Below are positions 1 to 9,795 of a DNA stretch of 64,000 nt, piece by piece; the first letter of the stretch is position 1; the number at the start of each line of letters is the position of its first letter. Under the pieces are notes generated by a model. It was not told the origin of the DNA. It ran no database searches and was given only the letters and a program-made list of their open reading frames with translations. This DNA comes from Tetracentron sinense (Eukaryota; Streptophyta; Magnoliopsida; Trochodendrales; Trochodendraceae). A program made the translations under genes and the position numbers. The DNA lies in assembly GCA_015143295.1 (NCBI GenBank), contig CM026571.1, forward strand, positions 30,036,505 to 30,100,504. Direction: 5' to 3'.

Positions 1-145
1 TGTCTTACTAATCTGCTTCAAGCATCTTTTTTGGCTTACCGAATTCTCCCTTCAACGTCCTTGCAAGGCCATGTTGACCTAGGATGTCCTTTACCCTCCT
101 TTGCCACAAATTAAAACCACCCCTTTTCGATCAAACTTTTTCATA
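1..145 (-). pseudogene. Copia gag N-terminal fragment, broken
   Basis: Read on the minus strand, this stretch encodes residues such as LWQRRVKDILGQHGLA followed by a lysine-rich segment and a stop near position 8. This matches the N-terminal region of Ty1/Copia gag, where FDGKG..W..W is normally followed by a basic helix. The FDRKG part lies one frame away from the rest, so there is a frameshift near position 128. It sits just inside the LTR and primer-binding site at 191-825, as expected for gag. The rest of the element is outside the window. Confidence 0.72.
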
Positions 146-190
146 GAAAGTTGCCCAGAATTTTTCAAAAGCATTGAAAATAATTAACCT

Positions 191-205
191 AGAGCTCTTA
201 TACCA
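191..205 (-). other. LTR-retrotransposon primer-binding site (tRNA-Met type)
   Basis: The minus strand reads TGGTATAAGAGCTC two bases after the LTR end. It is one base away from the TGGTATCAGAGC primer-binding site that most plant Copia elements pair with initiator tRNA-Met. This fixes the element's orientation as minus. Confidence 0.72.
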
Positions 206-207
206 GT

Positions 208-825
208 TGTTGGGAGATCACCAATAGAACAAGTCCTGAAGGAAAAGATAAACAAGCATACACACAAAGAAAAACAATAAAGAGAACACGAGAATTTACG
301 TGGTTTGATAATAATCTGCCTATGACCACGGGTCAAGATCCGATTACTTCTTTATTGTTCAGAGAAACCTTGAGAAACTAGTACAAGAAACACTCTCTCC
401 CCTCAGATTAAATCCCAACTCAAGCCCAGAGACCCTTGTACACTTCTCTCAAATCACCTTCTTAATGAACCCAAAGAAGAATCCGTATCTCCTTCCCTTA
501 AACCTTTCTATCAACTTTCTCCAAGCCCTAAAGTGTTTAATCCCTTTCTACTATCTCCACATTGAAACCCTAAACCTATAAGCACATATCTATTGGCCTA
601 CATCAGAGTCCTAAACAATTAGAAAGTCTCCAACTTGCGCAACTTACCAAATATGGGTTAAAAAACCTTGTTCCACAAAAACTAGTCGACTGACCTTACG
701 AACCGTTCGACCGACTTGGTTGCCTTGGATACTCGAATTGCGACCCATGAGTTTTGACTGACAATGGTCGACCGGTTTGCAATTTCGGTCGACCGACTTC
801 CCTAGTTTGAGCCACACCTTCAACA
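208..825 (-). mobile_element. Copia 5' LTR at the left window edge
   Basis: On the minus strand the LTR starts TGTTGAAGG at 825 and ends CTCCCAACA at 208, so it has TG...CA ends and a 5-bp inverted TGTTG/CAACA terminus. The primer-binding site and gag follow immediately to the left. The LTR interior contains several GGTCGACCG-type palindromic words (about 680-800). Another LTR with the same kind of words is near 43140-43260. Only one flank is in the window, so the target duplication cannot be tested. Confidence 0.75.
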
Positions 826-3108
826 ATGTATTGTTGTTTAGTCATATTTAGTCATTTACAATTATATGTGCAGTAAGTAATGCAATATTCATTTAATTTG
901 GAGACTCTTTTAGACACAAGGATTTACACTGCATTAATGCACAAAATAATATATATGTTTCTTCAGTATTGCACTTCAATTGTTGGTTCTATTAATTACC
1001 TACTAAAAGGCTTTTTTTATGCTACTATTCTCATTTAATATCTAAAATTCACCGCTATTCGGTATGCCATGTAGAAAGAAGAATTTCAGCATACAGCATA
1101 TGCCACAAATGCTTATGTGACGATAGGACCATTGTGGAACCAAGTATTGCAAGGCAAGTAATTTGTCTCTTAAACTGGATACAATTGAGATACTCGTGAA
1201 TAGTATATGATAAATAGTAGTTTTGCAGACTGCTATTTCACTCTTTTCCTATTTGCACCTCATAATTGTTACCAAGGGTAGTCTAATAGATCTTTTATTG
1301 TAATGATGAGCCACCTAATGGGAAACCATGGGTTGTGGGGTGTTTTTGTTTTAAGATAATCATCTCATGGATCCCATATACTGGCTATAGTTGTTGCATG
1401 AATTTTCATAATGGGACCCTTCATTCAACATGTCCTGCATAGGAAATCTATTGTACCAAAAGTTTACTCAATTTGATCATTGTATCTACTTCCATCTGTC
1501 AACATTCTTTTGGACTGTAGGGATAAAATGGTGCATTGTCTACATAACTTTTATAGCCCAGATGGTGAAGGTCCATATGATAAAATCTGTTGGTGCAAGA
1601 GATCCAAGTGGGAACATCAGACACTGGGTTTCGTTCCTTGGGTATTATAGCCCCTTTATTAAGGTTCATAAGAGAAATATATGGTGGATTGTCTCTAAAC
1701 AAGTTCATCGATCAGATGATTAAGATCAATGGAAAAGGTCAATTGTTGGTGCAGGAGATCTAGATGGTAACCATCAGATAGCGGGTTTCATCCCTTTGGT
1801 CTTATAGCCCTCGATTTAGGTTTGTAAACGACATTGTTGTACTTGTACATCAGATGCGCATACATAGAAATAAACCTACAATTAAATATATCCACTGATA
1901 GGCTCTTGTTGGTGAAATCTACTCTTATGAATGACTAACCATCTGATTTCGATCTTTTTAGGACCCTTCCATGATCATTTAAGGAAAGACATTGGACAAT
2001 CTGATCTGGATATTTGCTTTACAGTTTGATGTGGGACAAAATAGGGTGTCCTTAATTTTGAAATTTTAGATTTCTCAAGTAATATATTAAGACTATTTAA
2101 AGTTCAGAATTTAACCCTAAATAATCAATTTAACTCTAGAAAAAAAATCCCTAAATATAATGATCTCAATAAAATACTAGAATTTTCCAAATCAATCTAG
2201 ATAAAATTTAGGGTTTTTGAATCATATCTCAAATCTACAAAGTTAACCCAACTAATCACTAACATCAAGTTAGAAACAATTTTAGGCTTTGAGAAATCTT
2301 CAACTTCTCTAAGTATTGCTTTAATCCATGTTCAATTGCTCCCAATATCAAATTAATTGAATTTTCAGAGTTATGTCAGAATGGAAAATTTTCCTGAATC
2401 TCCACATTTAATCCAAATTAAATCAAAATAATCTCAACTTCACTTGGCATAACTCTAATCCGATGGACAGGGAGTAGGGATGACACCAATCAGATACCCT
2501 ATCTTTCCTTTGCCCTTGATGTATAACATTGTTGATTGTGACCAAGCCAAAAAATTAGTTTCATCTAATTTTACTGTAGACCTGACCCCATACTTCCTCA
2601 TTCAGAGGGTCATTTGAGGATCGACTAATCTCTGAATAATCCATCAAGCTTCACCCAAGGCTAATATGCACAAATTAGGTCTATAAAAGCTACCACTAAT
2701 CTTCAACACACCAAAAAAACTCCAAATTAGGGTTCCACAACCCTATCTCCACTCAACGGAATAAGGAGAGGGCTTAAATAATTAAAAAACAGCACCACAA
2801 TATCTCAACATATCATCTCAGATTTGTTTATCGATACAAGTATCAAGTTTAATTTTACAAAAAAACTCAAAAAATATACCCAGAAATAGTAAAACAGTAA
2901 GGTCATAGGGGAAAACATTTCACCGGGTCCTCAATTTCTTCGTGAAATTTGTTTCAGACAATCCACAATTTTCATGTGGTCCAATCAATACTAGTTTGAC
3001 CCTCCAACAACTTCCCTATCAATCACACCAAACAATTTTTCCACAAACTGGTTTTCCTAAAATTTTCAAAGAAATTCATAAAAAACACATCTCCAAGCTC
3101 CAAAAAGT
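826..3108. other. Intergenic stretch, no gene recognised
   Basis: AT-rich sequence with many stops in all frames. The open frame around 1430-1723 has no recognisable protein features and overlaps a diverged duplication (1588-1654 and 1744-1810). The last part (about 2700-3108) together with 4467-4590 appears to have been contiguous before the hAT insertion at 3117, and may be the leader of an LTR element. Confidence 0.5.
1588..1810 (+). repeat. Diverged direct duplication, about 67 bp, 156 bp apart
   Basis: Positions 1588-1654 and 1744-1810 share the same word order: TGTTGGTGCA, GAGATC, AACCATCAGA-like, GGGTTTC, then TTATAGCCC. Substitutions are scattered, so the duplication is old. Confidence 0.6.
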
Positions 3109-3116
3109 CCCATAAA

Positions 3117-4458
3117 CATGGAATCAGATATCGACGATATATCACCGATAACTGTCGATATCACAGTGAATCGACACATCTATAGGTCCGCAGGATTTTT
3201 TTTACATGACATCGACGATATCGAGGATATATCATTGATATCGTGCAATATCGACTGATATATGTGTTTTTAAAAAAAAATTTAAGGCTTTGCCTTAGGG
3301 TATGAGAGTGAAGTTCATTGCCTCACTTATTTACATAAAATATCATTTAAGTAGATGGTGCATTTACGTAAGATATTTCTTTGTAAATAAGGAGAATTTC
3401 AACTTTCAAACGATAAGGTATTTCTCAAATCTTAAAATTTCATAAATTCTACCATATCAAAATATTACTAAAATTGATAAGTCCGGCGAAAAAAGTCATA
3501 TTTTACTCTTCAAAAATATTTTCATCTACATGACCAAAAAGTCAACTAATAGTTCAGCAGAAAAAAGACTTAGATTCAAGCTTTACGAAAAAAAATTAAA
3601 CATATTATGGGTACCCTCCATTTTAAATACTCCAAAATTTAAATTCCAAAAGTATCATATAGATATGTTTTTGGGTATGAGTCATATGTATATGAGTATG
3701 AGGGTGTACAGCCTTATGTGGCAGTGTCAATGACAATTGTGCTCTTAGGAACATAGTTATGCACAACCAGAGGGTCAATATCAATTTAGATATGTTTCTG
3801 GGTATGAGCCACATACATATGGGTGTAGAGGTGAAAACATAATGTGCCAGTACCAGTGATAGTTATGCTTCAGTATGCACAGTATCCACCGATGGGCGTG
3901 TTGCTACATTTTGGACCAGATGACTACCAGCGTTATGTACTTAAGTATACATTAATGTTCCATAATATGATGAGTTGGGCACAATATTGTCCAAATATGG
4001 ATAACCAGTATTATCTCCAACCTAGTCCGTACAGAGATGACTCCGAGCCTTTGCATAACTCCTTTTGGTTTTGATTGTAGTTCTTAGGGTGGATTGGATA
4101 ACTATTATGTATGTTTGTATTGTTATGAATTTTATGAATTATAAATATATGATTCATTAAGAAATGAATGAAATATTTTATGTAAGTTAATGATGAATAT
4201 GAATCAATTATACATTGTCGTTAACATACATCTTTTCTCCCTTTACATTGTATCTCTCATGTACATTGTTTTTTTTTTAAAAAAATAGTTTTATTCTCAA
4301 ATATGTATTAACATCTATTTTAACATATCTTGAAGTTTCATCGAAAAATTTCATGTTTTGCCACATTTTTTCAAAAATCTCCATTAAATGAAATATCCCT
4401 GAAAAATATTTATCTCACCGGTGCGACATGTCGTGCGATATCGACATTTAGAACATTG
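3117..4458 (+). mobile_element. hAT-type DNA transposon, copy A, with 8-bp target duplication
   Basis: The element is bounded by a perfect 8-bp direct repeat, CCCATAAA, at 3109-3116 and 4459-4466, the size typical of hAT. Its ends begin with CA and are imperfect inverted repeats: CATGGAATCAGATATCGACG on the left, and CAATGTTCTAAATGTCGATA read inward from the right. Both ends are rich in GATATCGACGATAT-like words. An open frame at 3844-4074 (76 residues, Tyr/Pro/Gln-rich, ending SFWF) looks like the tail of a transposase-like protein, but no catalytic domain is visible. A second copy in the opposite orientation is at 56673-58040. It lacks roughly 3862-4045 of this copy. Likely non-autonomous. 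Confidence 0.8.
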
Positions 4459-4591
4459 CCCATAAAGATTACATCAATTCTCTACAAATGATGATCTATT
4501 ATCTGGTAAAGAAAATCAGATCTGGCATATTGCTACGGTGGCAGTTTGTGGAACTCAAACTTTGTGCTTGAACTCCCTTAGTGGATACAAT

Positions 4592-4801
4592 GCTCTGATA
4601 CCAAGTTGGGGTTTAGATCTAGGGTTTTATGGATTAGGGTTTTGGAGAAAGAGGAGAAAGAAGAAGAAGAGAAGAGATTAGGATAAGATTAAAGAGATTA
4701 ATGATCTCTCTCTAATTCATTTATTATATACTCTACTAATAAAGAGATATACATGAAACACCCAAAATTCCCCTGCTATAGTACATGAGAAGTATTCTAC
4801 A
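4592..4801 (-). mobile_element. Short Copia-type LTR with primer-binding site
   Basis: The minus strand has a perfect TGGTATCAGAGC primer-binding site at 4603-4592. It is preceded by an LTR-like stretch of about 195 bp (4801 to 4607) that starts TGTAGAATAC, ends CCCCA, and carries the CT-rich and AAACCCTA words common in short Copia LTRs. The internal region runs left into the hAT insertion. The outer LTR border is a best guess. Confidence 0.6.
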
Positions 4802-4943
4802 AGATGTTCTGCATATTGTTCTGGAAAAATTCATTTGTGACATAAATATTAAAAAGCAACAACCCATGGTTTGGCTTTGAAATAGGAGTAAGATTTTTAT
4901 AATGTTATTTGTCACTCTGATCCATAATATTAAGGAAAATAAT

Positions 4944-4973
4944 CACCTCCTCGGTTTATGACACGAGGAGGTG
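4944..4973. repeat. Perfect 10-bp stem hairpin
   Basis: CACCTCCTCG (4944-4953) is followed by a 10-nt loop and its exact reverse complement (4964-4973). Function unknown; it may be part of a small foldback element together with the hairpin at 5163-5204. Confidence 0.7.
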
Positions 4974-5162
4974 CGTCTCGAGTCCCCTTTTAATGCCACG
5001 TGTCGCCCTTTTAACTCAATTTAATTGTGGTTAAGATTCACTCGCTCCTAGGGTTATCCATCTACCCTTGGTTTTTAGAAAAATAAATATTTTTTTTAAC
5101 CCCATGAGTTTAAAAAAATGAACTAGAGTTCATGAAAGATGAGTTGGCTTTGTGAGAGCGAG

Positions 5163-5204
5163 GAGCAATAGTTCGCTCCTCGCTAGTGGAGCGAACTATT
5201 GCTC
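5163..5204. repeat. Perfect 16-bp stem hairpin
   Basis: GAGCAATAGTTCGCTC (5163-5178) and its exact reverse complement (5189-5204) flank a 10-nt loop. The flanking GCGAG/CTCGC words can add alternative pairing. It lies about 400 bp upstream of the first visible HRDC-gene exon. Confidence 0.8.
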
Positions 5205-5602
5205 AATATTTAAAGGCTCTCCAGCGTGTTTTATCAAAGATTGTTGTTTTGCCTTGACTGCAATATGTGTTCCCTTTAGATCGGAGACACTCTAAGGATA
5301 TCCAAGCTTGTTTGTGTCAAACTATACTTCAAGTACAAATGCAGATACTGGGGAATCCCACTATATATTCATTATAAAAACTTATTTTATCTTCATACAT
5401 CATGCATTACTTATCTCGGTGTTCTGTTCTGTTCAGAGAAGGAATCGTTTTTCTTTGGATTGCTGCATAAATCAATGTGAAGATGCTAGGACAAAGCACT
5501 AGGATATTTTATGAGTTCTTTATATTTTTTAGTATGCTATGCATACTATTTGCTTTCATGCTATGCTTAATGCATTTCTAACTTTTATCATGTTACATAC
5601 AG

Positions 5603-5817
5603 GGAAGAAGACAATTAGGCTTGAGATTTCCACCAGACAGAAGAGTACTACGGGCAACATAGCCAAACGCAGTCTAACATTATCAGGTTTGGAGTCTAAG
5701 CTCGACGAGCTGCGGGAAGAACTCTCTTCCATTCATGGAGGAATATTTCCTCACGCTGTCTTGTCCACTCAACAGATCAGCCTGTTGAGTACTCAGAAAC
5801 CAACTTCAATTGAACAG
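5603..5817 (+). CDS. HRDC-domain exon of a RecQ-helicase-type gene (internal exon)
   Basis: This exon encodes a serine/threonine-rich linker and then the first two thirds of an HRDC domain: LDELREELSSIHGGIFPH, a VLS turn, and KPTSIEQ. It fits the HRDC pattern L..LR.EL....G..P..VLS...L.....KPTSIEQL. HRDC domains in RecQ-family helicases help bind DNA at the end of the helicase core. The acceptor (TACAG at 5598-5602) and donor (CAG/GTAAGT at 5817/5818) are good, and the reading frame passes in phase 0 to the exon at 9598. The helicase core and all upstream exons are not recognisable in the window, where transposons occupy the space to the left. The gene could be a RecQ-like SIM or other RecQ paralogue, or a truncated copy. 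I am confident of the domain, less of the family member. Confidence 0.72.
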
Positions 5818-5842
5818 GTAAGTACCCAACGCCTTTTTTTTT

Positions 5843-5864
5843 GGGGGGGGGGGGGGGGGGGGGG
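5843..5864 (+). repeat. Run of 22 guanines
   Basis: A T9 run is followed directly by G22 and then (TG)n, 25 nt downstream of the splice donor at 5818. A run this long can form G-quadruplexes on the transcript. It is also a site where sequencing or assembly can miscount bases. Confidence 0.9.
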
Positions 5865-7170
5865 TGTGTGTGTCAGCTGCATGAATCCTATTCCGCCATT
5901 CCTTTCCAGAGTCATATCTCTTATATCATGAGATTTCAAATAATTTCTTGCTAGTTCTATCCATGTCTGCCACCCTCTTGTCCTTTTGGAGTCTTCAAGA
6001 TAATCTAGAGTCTGTGATATCGAGATTATCAACAGGCCTTTTACCAATTGTTATGATCTCAATTATTAGTACCCAAAATCCAGGGTTGCTCAAAACACAC
6101 GGGAAGCACAAAAAACCTTAATATTAAAGGTAGACATGGATACCCAAAATCAGAAATATTAAATACCACCAATGAGAATACTCACCTCTATTCAATGGTA
6201 CTATGGAGAAAAGGTAGACCACCATCACCAGTAAAAACTCTGCAACACTATCAAACCTTGAACTCACCAAGATTGATTAGGTGTCTTTAACTCACCAAGA
6301 AGATAACCCACCCATACACACCAATGGTCGAACACCTTAAGAAAACTCCTCACATTCTTCTAAAGGTTGTGAAGAAAAATCTTCTTCCATATGGGTATAT
6401 ACCCATTTTGGAGTGTCTCTCCTACTACAATAGCCCTCTCCTTATTTTATTACAATCATAAGTCTAAGACTTCATCTCATAGTAGTAAAAATTTACTTTC
6501 CTAACCTAATGATAACCCTTGTCCTTGTGTAAAAATAACAAATTATCATTCGATTTTGATATTTCCACCGCTAGAAACACAACGCCTAATACCTAGTGGT
6601 GTGGCATCACTTAACCCTGATTAGATGCGACTTACACGCGCACAACAATTTGTGTGCATACACAATAATACTAATGAAAATTTATGATTTTGTAGCGATT
6701 TCCAACAGCCTCCTTTAAATCAAAATTTTAGACACCACAGCTTTATCTTCTTTGATGCTACCATTTCGATTGCCAATTTTTTCGATCTTCCCAACTTCTT
6801 CATGATCTTCAATCAATCGTCTCTCTCACCTCTTGAGACCTTTTGGCTAGAACACATCATTATCTTACCTTGTAAGTCATCGGGACTGTAGCATCACTCC
6901 AGCTTCTATTGTCCACCTCATGCAGAAGACCATACATAGTCCACAACTGAATCAAATTCTCTCACACCCTTCTGCAGTTTTTTTTCTTATGGTCATGCAT
7001 CTGGTCACCTTTTCCTTAGATGATCTGGTCTCTGATCTCCCTCTTGAATTATCTGGTCAGGCCTGATCGTCGAATTTGGACGTCATCTATCATCACCATG
7101 GCTCTCAATAGCCCTCCTTTGAAACTTCTGACTTTAATCTTGAATCAAAGCCCTCAATCAGACCAATAAA

Positions 7171-7183
7171 TTCTGATACCATT
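7171..7183 (-). other. Degenerate LTR primer-binding-like site in the HRDC intron
   Basis: The minus strand reads TGGTATCAGAAT next to TCTCACA, an LTR-end arrangement (LTR would extend right from about 7184). The partner LTR and coding domains were not found, so this is only a hint of an old LTR element. Confidence 0.4.
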
Positions 7184-8859
7184 TGTGAGAAATCAGAGAC
7201 TCCGACAAGCTTTTACCTAGCATCCAAACACCACTGGTGTTGTTATAGGTCTTCATTGCACATTACCAAACCATCTCAAACGGCTCTCTCTTATTGTCAC
7301 CTATGAGAATTAATCTTTGGTTTCTCTCTTGCGCTGATTTTAAATTTGTCCTTACCAGTCTTTCCACTTATCCATCTTTATATTCCCATCTCAGGAAAAA
7401 TTTTAAACTTCGGTTGTGGTATAAATTTCAGCCCTTCAGGAAGTGGAAGCATTATGTGGAATTTATGGAAGTCAATGAAAATATTGTGAAAGTTGTAGAC
7501 TTGTAGTACTTGGAAACACTATGGACCATAGAAACATGCATTTACTCTAAAAAATTGCATTGAAAAAAATAATTGTACACACTAAAAACACATCCTTTAA
7601 CAAAAAATAATCATTCAGGTGACCTAAGTTGTGCATGTCTAAAGCTTTAGAAGTCAAAGTTATACATAATACATGGTCTATAATCATGCTTAATAAGTAA
7701 TTAATCCCCTAGAAATATAATATGGACACGTCACATGACTCATATCTACAAAAATCTGTAATGTGCCTCGATATTCACTTTTATTTTTTGAATCTGATTA
7801 CGGATTTTGGAGTTATGATTGAAAAGTTTGAAATAGGGTGTCAAAAAGTCAGGTTGGGTTGAAAAAGGCAAACTCGAACCTAATTCCTGACTCCTCAATT
7901 GGTACCCGCCCACCCAATCCATTTAAAATAGATAAAGAGTGAATTATATTTAACTTATAATAACAATTAACTTAAAAGTAGTACTTAATAAATATATTAA
8001 ATTTATAATGATATAGGAATTAATACGTTAACTTGGCATTAGGACCAATCAGATCCGGGAAGCCCAACTAAAACTTGTCCCAGGTATAAATGGGTTGAGT
8101 AAAGCAAACCTGAATTCTTCCCATGGGTCCAAAACCTTAGACTGAACCTGTAAGTCGGGCGAGTTAATATATTTATTTAGAAATTCCCGCTGTAGCATAA
8201 AATATAGATGCATTTGTTGGCTTTAGGTTCCTGATTTTTTTTGGGTTTTCTTTTGGAGCTTCTTCGTATTTTTTGAATAATAATATAATGTTTTAAAATT
8301 TTAATAATTAAATAGTTTACTAGTTGTAAGTTGTAACTAATCCATTGGATTCTCTAGTCACTAATTATTGACAATGGTATGTAATGAGTTACCTAAAAAT
8401 TTTGATTTGTAATACTTTAACAAATTATGAATAGTTTCTAATATTTTTTAAGGATATATTTAATGAAAAAAATTAATCACTTGTGGTCGGATTTCAGAAT
8501 TAAATAAAAATAGCCTCAAAGATGAAAAACTAGGAAGATCAAGAGTTTCACACCTAATATCAAGATGTTATTGACTGGTCAATAGTTCCATGTATTACCA
8601 ACTAAAACATTTTATTTGTATAACTAAGAAAGTAGCACCTCGTACGAATAATATAAACACACCAAAACATTATGAAATGTTTCAGTGAATATTGTTATAC
8701 AGCAGCTAGATATTGTCAGTGCCCATGGAAAATGACACGTTTCTATGGTATATCAGGTTATGCGTCTATTTTTGTTTTTTAAAACTATGATCTCAAGTAT
8801 GCCCAATCTACAAATGTGTCTATGAATTACCAAAATTCTACTTCATAATGCAGAACCAG

Positions 8860-9380
8860 TTATATTGGTGTCTTATAAATTTTCCTATATATTTGATTAA
8901 TTGTTATATATTTTGGTGACAATACCCCCGAAGCACTTTTTGACTTAAGCCACTCAGCTCTAACCCTATAGGCAATGCCCTCCCTTTCTCCCTCATTTTG
9001 TACAATCGATCCAAGATAATGGAACTGGTTTCTTGGGGGAATCTCTTGGCCATCAATCTTAATTAACACTTCATCCCTGTGAATGTCTTTACTAAAGTTG
9101 ACTGTTATATCATGTCTTGGTCCGGCTTATTTATAAAAAGTTTTTGTTATAGATCATTCATCCAAAATTATGTTTATGCATTGCCTCCCTATTTAGTCTC
9201 AGACTCATCAATCACACCAACCCTAGTTTAAACCCATAGTAACTGGAAACTTGTCTGTCTCTGCATCAGTTCTCACACTACTCATTGTTCTCTCATACAT
9301 GTCCTTAGCGATGTTGATATGTCTGCTTGTGACTCATTTATTTCTCAATACCCACTAGATTCTCTCTCTAGGCACTCCTT
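8860..9380 (-). pseudogene. LINE reverse-transcriptase fragment, antisense in the HRDC intron
   Basis: The minus strand encodes IDGQEIPPRNQFHYLGSIVQ followed by an arginine/tryptophan-containing segment ending SKSASGVL. This matches the region after the YADD box in plant L1-type LINE reverse transcriptases (usual form FRYLGS..). Further upstream on the same strand, 9310-9225 gives INIAKDMYERTMSSVRT and FPVTMGLN, which match the segment before the catalytic box (normally ..FP..GLHQGS). The YADD box itself is lost, and stops and frameshifts separate the pieces. It is a dead, 5'-truncated insertion antisense to the host gene. Confidence 0.75.
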
Positions 9381-9535
9381 TCACTTAGCTTAATCATGTG
9401 GAGATCTATTTTCATCTTTCTAAACTTCTCCATTAGTTGTCCAAGTAAGAAGATAAGTTGGTGTTTTCCTGTTGAAGGAAAAAAGTCCTTTGTGATAGTC
9501 TCCGATGTGATAGTCTCTAGGCACTCCTTTCACTT
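9365..9535 (+). repeat. 22-bp direct repeat, 149 bp apart
   Basis: TCTCTAGGCACTCCTTTCAC (plus TT) occurs exactly at 9365-9386 and 9514-9535, just before the last HRDC-gene exon. It could be a duplication linked to a small insertion between the copies. GATAGTCTC is itself duplicated at 9494-9519. Confidence 0.8.
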
Positions 9536-9597
9536 GGATATTTCCCATGGGCTACCTCTTAGATGGAACTGAGAAACTTCTATGTTGTTTTGTGCAG

Positions 9598-9795
9598 TTG
9601 GAAAACATTATTGGGAAGTTGAAAACAGAGAAGTACGGGAGTAAAATTCTTGAACAGATTCAGAAGTATATAGAGTGCAAGCAGCCCGATGGTGATTTGG
9701 TGAATGAAGAAGGCACCAAAATTAGACCGAAGAAGAGGTTGAAGACTAAAAAAGCTCTTGTTCTCATTGAGAGTAGTGGAGATGAGAAAGACTAG
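9598..9795 (+). CDS. Last exon of the HRDC/RecQ-type gene
   Basis: After the acceptor TTTTGTGCAG, the frame continues from SIEQ into LENIIGKLKTEKYGSKILEQ, completing the HRDC domain. The EKYG..IL..IQKY helix corresponds to the final HRDC helix of RecQ and BLM proteins. A basic segment follows (RPKKRLKTKKA, a possible nuclear localisation signal), then an acidic tail ESSGDEKD and a TAG stop at 9793-9795. The 66-residue exon joins the upstream exon in phase 0, with no sequence lost or gained at the joint. The open frame extends upstream to 9547, but that part lies in the intron. The basic/acidic C-terminus is what a nuclear helicase end would look like. Confidence 0.75.
   Translation: MENIIGKLKTEKYGSKILEQIQKYIECKQPDGDLVNEEGTKIRPKKRLKTKKALVLIESSGDEKD

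Larger units (their letters stand above)
5818..9597 (+). other. 3.8 kb intron of the HRDC gene, filled with repeats
   Basis: GT at 5818 and AG at 9596-9597 bound a phase-0 intron. It holds a 22-G run 25 nt after the donor, LTR-like sequence with a minus-strand primer-binding-like site TGGTATCAGAAT (7182-7171), a GGGTTGGG-type repeat at 7840-8170, and an antisense LINE fragment at 8860-9380. The rest (about 5900-7170 and 7200-8850) has no gene that I can recognise. Confidence 0.6.

Noticed and set aside
5539-5602. Using the ATG at 5539 as the start of the HRDC protein
   Set aside because: A good splice acceptor at 5601-5602 lies between it and the conserved part, so the upstream codons are most likely intron.
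7840-8170. A complete hAT MITE starting AGGGTGTCAA
   Set aside because: Only a left-end-like word is present; no matching right end or target duplication could be found.
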